Positions 60,830 through 64,000 of a stretch of 64,000 bases of DNA are shown here, piece by piece. Positions within the stretch are counted from its first letter, which is position 1; each line of letters opens with the position of its first letter. The position numbers were made by a program, and so were the translations under genes. Under the pieces are notes generated by a model. The model made no database searches. It had not been told where the DNA came from and saw only the letters and a program-made list of their open reading frames with translations. The DNA comes from CAIZGX01 sp044239865 (GTDB lineage Bacteria > Bacteroidota > Bacteroidia > Flavobacteriales_D > Sanyastnellaceae): the NCBI GenBank assembly GCA_044239865.1, contig JBIIAO010000002.1, forward strand, positions 1-64,000. Direction: 5' to 3'.

Positions 60830-62700
60830 CCTTTGATTCTTTGCATCCACTTTTAAAAAGACAAGTAAAAAAATATTTAGGACTTCAAGAGGAAATTCCT
60901 GAGCATCTTTTTAATTTTTTGAAGAGCATCAATCAAAGTTATTCTTTATACGATAGCAATAGAGAACTCGTTGATCGTGCAATGAAATTGAGTGGTGAAG
61001 AACTCTTTGAAAAAAACGCAATGCTGTTCGAAGAAGCAGCTCGCCAGCGTGCGTTAATCAACAATATCAAAGAGGCTATTCGTACCATTAGTCCTGAAAA
61101 GGAAATTAGCGACGATGACATTCTGCGCATTGGGGAAATTCTAACGAACACAGTCAACGAACGTAAAGAATTTGAAAAGCAAATTGAAGAATCACGTCAG
61201 AAGGCTGAGGAATCGCTTGAAACACGAAAACTCTTTTTAGCAAACATCTCCCACGAAATTCGCACTCCGATAAGTGCAATTTCCGGAATGTCGGGGATTC
61301 TTGCTGATACTGAAATCTCTGAAACACAGAAACAATACGTTAACGCCATTCAATCCTCTTCGAAAAGTTTAATGGTTATCGTGAATGACATTTTGGACAT
61401 GTCGAAATTAGAAAGCGGAAAATTTTCGGCAGAATTCATTCCATTCGAAATTCGCTCTGTGCTAGACCCCTTGTATACAACGTATCTCCTCAGAACCGAC
61501 GAAAAAGGAATTGCATTCAGTATTGACTACCCGAATGACATGCCCAAGTGGCTATTTGGCGACCCAACGCGATTGGGCCAGATCTTGAACAACCTTATTT
61601 CGAATGCCATCAAATTCACGGATACGGGGAAAGTATCGCTTAAAATTACTTTTGAGAAAAAAGGAAAGCACAATGAATTTTACTTTCGGGTTACCGACAC
61701 CGGTATTGGAATTGATCAGGAAAAACTGAAAACAATTTTTGAATTCTTTTCACAGGAAGACAATACCATTACCCGCAGATTCGGCGGTACTGGTTTGGGC
61801 CTTGCCATATCCAAGTCCATTTCTGAATTACTGGGTGGTGAAATAACTGTTGAAAGTGAGAAGGGCCTTGGCTCTACTTTCCAGTTTTGCGTAACTATGC
61901 CAGAAGCATCTGTGCAACTGAAGAAGGAAACTATTGCTCAATCAGATTTAACCGGAAAAAATATTTTAATCGTTGAAGACAATGAACTCAATCGTTTTTT
62001 GGCCGTAACTATTTTGAAAAAATGGAACGCCAACATTCACATCGCTATAAACGGAGAAGAAGCCGTAAAGGCTGTCTCAAACCTTGAGATTGACATTGTC
62101 TTAATGGACATTCAAATGCCGGTCATGGATGGTGTTGCTGCAGCAATTGCTATTCGTTCCGAACTCAAATCAAATGTTCCAATCATAGCATTAACGGCAA
62201 ATGCCTTAGAGAGTGAAAAAGAAAAATGTTGGCAGGCTGGAATGAATGAATACATTACCAAGCCATACAACCCCGAAGTTTTACGTGAGAAAATAATTTT
62301 TCTTACAGAAAACAAATCAAAATCAGAAAATCACAATTCAGAACACATTTCACTGGATAATTTGTCCACCCTTATGAACGGTTCGAAAGAGCAAATGATA
62401 CGCATGACGAAAGTCTTTCTCGATCAAATTGAAAAGCACTTCAACGAATTAAAATTGGCGCTGAATGAAAACGATTTGGAGCAGATTACAGCCATAACCC
62501 ACAAACTAAAATCTTCATTCCAGCTTTTCGGACTTAACAAAACAGGAGTTCTTTTGGAGCGTATTGAGCAAAAAGCAAAAACGTTAAAAAGTCATGACCT
62601 GAATTCTGAACTTCAGCTCATTCTGAACATGCAACCGCGACTTACATACCTCGTTCAAAAAGAATTAAACCAACTCATACTTTCGAATTCAAATTCATGA
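60826..62700 (+). CDS. soluble hybrid histidine kinase (HisKA-HATPase-REC-HPt)
   Basis: 624 residues, no membrane helix. The N-terminal 130 residues are helical, with coiled coil before the kinase. HisKA phospho-acceptor is His143 in FLANISHEIRTPISA; the HATPase has NNLISNAIKFTDTGKV (N-box), DTGIGID (G1) and GGTGLGLAISK (G2). The receiver has Asp428 in VLMDIQMPVMDG, and a C-terminal HPt domain has His559 in ITHKLKSSF, giving a full His-Asp-His relay in one protein. No output regulator is adjacent. Its start lies in the FIST stop, and its stop overlaps purN. Domain order and the FIST partner match NosP-associated hybrid kinases. Confidence 0.95.
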   Translation: MTFDSLHPLLKRQVKKYLGLQEEIPEHLFNFLKSINQSYSLYDSNRELVDRAMKLSGEELFEKNAMLFEEAARQRALINNIKEAIRTISPEKEISDDDILRIGEILTNTVNERKEFEKQIEESRQKAEESLETRKLFLANISHEIRTPISAISGMSGILADTEISETQKQYVNAIQSSSKSLMVIVNDILDMSKLESGKFSAEFIPFEIRSVLDPLYTTYLLRTDEKGIAFSIDYPNDMPKWLFGDPTRLGQILNNLISNAIKFTDTGKVSLKITFEKKGKHNEFYFRVTDTGIGIDQEKLKTIFEFFSQEDNTITRRFGGTGLGLAISKSISELLGGEITVESEKGLGSTFQFCVTMPEASVQLKKETIAQSDLTGKNILIVEDNELNRFLAVTILKKWNANIHIAINGEEAVKAVSNLEIDIVLMDIQMPVMDGVAAAIAIRSELKSNVPIIALTANALESEKEKCWQAGMNEYITKPYNPEVLREKIIFLTENKSKSENHNSEHISLDNLSTLMNGSKEQMIRMTKVFLDQIEKHFNELKLALNENDLEQITAITHKLKSSFQLFGLNKTGVLLERIEQKAKTLKSHDLNSELQLILNMQPRLTYLVQKELNQLILSNSNS

Positions 62701-63257
62701 ACATTGCCATTTTAGCGTCCGGCGCTGGAAGCAACGCCGCAAACATTATTCAGCACTTCAAAAACACTTCGGTGAAAGTCAAGCTTATTGCTTGCAACAA
62801 CCGAGACGCCGGTGTTTTTCAAATCGCGAAAGACAATCAAATCGATTCTTTGCTACTAACGAAAGAGAATTTCAAAACTTCTGATCAGTTCGTGCATGAA
62901 CTTCAACAAAGAGAAATAGATCTTCTCATTCTTGCCGGTTTTTTATGGCTGGTCCCAACAAACTTGATAAAAGCCTTCGACGACAGAATCATTAACATAC
63001 ACCCTGCTCTGCTTCCCAAATTCGGAGGGAAAGGTATGTACGGACATTTTGTGCATGAAGCGGTGCATGAGGCAAAAGAAATCGAAAGCGGTATTACAAT
63101 TCATTTAGTGAATGAAGAGTTCGACAAAGGAGAAATTCTCTTTCAAGCCAAAGCCAACGTTGAGAATTGTTCAGCTAGCGAAATAGAGCAAAAAGTTCGC
63201 GCGCTAGAAATTGAACATTTTCCAAAAGCTATTGAAAACTTTATTTCGAAAATGTAA
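62697..63257 (+). CDS. purN: phosphoribosylglycinamide formyltransferase
   Basis: 186 residues. It transfers the formyl group of 10-formyl-THF to GAR in step 3 of purine synthesis. MNIAILASGAGSNAANI binds the phosphate of GAR; the active site is RIINIHPALLPKFGGKGMYG with Asn100 and His102, and the catalytic Asp143 lies in VNEEFDKGEILFQ. All three catalytic residues are present. The ATG overlaps the hybrid kinase stop (ATGA), an unusual translational link between a signalling protein and a purine enzyme. Confidence 0.96.
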   Translation: MNIAILASGAGSNAANIIQHFKNTSVKVKLIACNNRDAGVFQIAKDNQIDSLLLTKENFKTSDQFVHELQQREIDLLILAGFLWLVPTNLIKAFDDRIINIHPALLPKFGGKGMYGHFVHEAVHEAKEIESGITIHLVNEEFDKGEILFQAKANVENCSASEIEQKVRALEIEHFPKAIENFISKM

Positions 63258-63278
63258 TTCGTTACAGAATATGAGGTG

Positions 63279-63286
63279 TAATTTCG
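63279..63286 (+). promoter_or_regulatory. -7-like promoter box for MarC gene, possibly leaderless
   Basis: TAATTTCG (TAnnTTcG variant) ends 4 bp before the ATG at 63291. Confidence 0.4.
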
Positions 63287-63290
63287 TCCC

Positions 63291-63869
63291 ATGAATTGGG
63301 TAGAAATTGGGTCTTGCTTCATGGTGCTGTTCGCAGTGATTGATATTGTTGGGAGCATACCAATAATTCTTGATACTCAAAAAAAAACAGGAGAGATTAA
63401 ACCCCTTCTCATAACCTCAATTTCCTTGCTCTTAATGATCCTCTTTCTATTTGCCGGAGAGTCCATTCTTAGCGTCTTTGGGGTAGATGTCTATTCATTT
63501 GCCGTTGCTGGCGCATTTATTTTGTTTTTCATTGCGCTGGAAATGATTCTCGGAATTCGAATATTCAAGCAAAAAGAAGCATCTTCTAAAGTTGCGGCTG
63601 TTATGCCCCTCGCCTTCCCTACGATTGCCGGTGCCGGTACAATTTCAACACTTATTGCTCTCCGAGCGGAATACCAGAGCGTAAACATAGTTATTGCTGT
63701 TCTCTTGAACATGCCCATTATTTTCCTTGTATTGAAATTAACCAACCGCATTGAACGCATTTTAGGTCCAAATGGACTTGCTATTTTAGAAAAAATGTTC
63801 GGGATTATTTTACTAGCGATTGCATTGAAACTATTCAGTAAGAACATTGGATTTCTTTTTCCCCACTAA
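63291..63869 (+). CDS. MarC family integral membrane protein
   Basis: 192 residues with six membrane helices. Family blocks are GSCFMVLFAVIDIVGSIPIIL near the N-terminus, AVMPLAFPTIAGAGTISTLIAL in the middle, and LGPNGLAILEKMFGIILLAIALKLF at the end. MarC-type proteins were once tied to multiple antibiotic resistance, but that role was not supported; transport of small molecules is proposed for some relatives. It lies 33 bp after purN and probably has its own promoter. Confidence 0.93.
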   Translation: MNWVEIGSCFMVLFAVIDIVGSIPIILDTQKKTGEIKPLLITSISLLLMILFLFAGESILSVFGVDVYSFAVAGAFILFFIALEMILGIRIFKQKEASSKVAAVMPLAFPTIAGAGTISTLIALRAEYQSVNIVIAVLLNMPIIFLVLKLTNRIERILGPNGLAILEKMFGIILLAIALKLFSKNIGFLFPH

Positions 63870-63878
63870 AACTTTATT

Positions 63879-64000
63879 ATGAAAAAAATATACCATCTCG
63901 CTAATTGCGGAACCTGCCAAAACATTATCAATGAACTGAGTCCACTTCCAAAAGGAACAGAACTTCAAGACATTAAAACTTCTGCTATTTCGGAAGAGCA
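63879..64000 (+). CDS. ArsC/Spx-family thioredoxin-fold protein (partial)
   Basis: The first 40 residues are visible (MKKIYHLANCGTCQNIINEL, then SPLPKGTELQDIKTSAISEE) before the window ends. The N-terminal strand with a C-x-x-C pair (NCGTCQ) and the following helix, then the ELQDIKT strand, fit the arsenate reductase/Spx-like family. Most members with this CxxC in small Bacteroidota genes are of unknown function, so arsenate reduction should not be assumed. Confidence 0.75.
   Translation, partial: MKKIYHLANCGTCQNIINELSPLPKGTELQDIKTSAISEE

Overview
The window comes from a Bacteroidota genome, most likely a member of the Flavobacteriales (a Crocinitomicaceae or Fluviicola-like lineage is my best guess, not proven). 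The evidence is a C-terminal type IX secretion sorting domain, a gldA-type ABC gene, Bacteroidota-restricted families (DUF4834, DUF4924, DUF4846), TAnnTTTG-type -7 promoter boxes, a carbamoyl-phosphate synthase large subunit without its C-terminal allosteric domain, and low-to-moderate GC. No rRNA, tRNA, CRISPR array or insertion sequence was recognised.

Layout. Positions 1-17554 are one uninterrupted minus-strand reading frame: a giant secreted surface protein of at least 5,851 residues whose C-terminus lies beyond the left edge. From its N-terminus it has a signal peptide, an FG-GAP/propeller region, a CARDB-like stretch, 13 calcium-binding thrombospondin-type-3 modules alternating with lectin/discoidin-like beta domains, an Ig-like domain, and at least 15 cadherin-like repeats of 99-100 residues. 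Several repeats are near-identical at DNA level. Transcribed away from it is a two-component system: a periplasmic-propeller histidine kinase with a LuxR-type regulator. Next come a mazEF-type toxin-antitoxin pair, a DUF4846 lipoprotein and a GH29 alpha-L-fucosidase.

24.5-40.2 kb holds purL, a PASTA protein, a T9SS cargo protein and an RluD-type pseudouridine synthase in a compact run. These are followed by an exporter operon (ABC protein with a degenerate ATPase domain, HlyD adaptor, TolC channel), a SOUL protein, an alpha/beta hydrolase, a small outer-membrane-type protein and carB. 40.2-42.1 kb is an accessory patch of very small genes and a diverged intergenic duplication. 42.1-48.4 kb has a MoxR-like AAA+/VWA pair, a DUF4143 ATPase and recG, all on the minus strand. 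48.5-59.6 kb has a polytopic GT-C-like protein, dtd, an OmpH/DUF4924 cluster, an MFS transporter with a FemAB-like acyltransferase, a DCC thiol oxidoreductase, YfhO, DUF4834 and gldA. The right end is a FIST sensor-hybrid kinase-purN overlapping run, a MarC protein and the start of an ArsC/Spx-like gene.

The most unusual signal is not a protein. Three arrays of short hairpins start at or within two bases of the stop codons of carB, the DUF4143 ATPase and recG. In two of them a fixed 4-6 nt linker (ATCAAT after carB; ATGA in the recG sense) alternates with perfect stem-loops whose stem sequences all differ, so pairing is kept while sequence is not. In the recG-sense and carB-sense strands the commonest loop is TTC. 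I do not recognise a described repeat family that fits. Other points of interest are the dead-ATPase exporter, recurrent promoter boxes only a few bases from start codons (possible leaderless mRNAs), a small secreted gene that seems to start at CTG, and the FIST/hybrid-kinase pair that resembles NosP-type nitric-oxide signalling.
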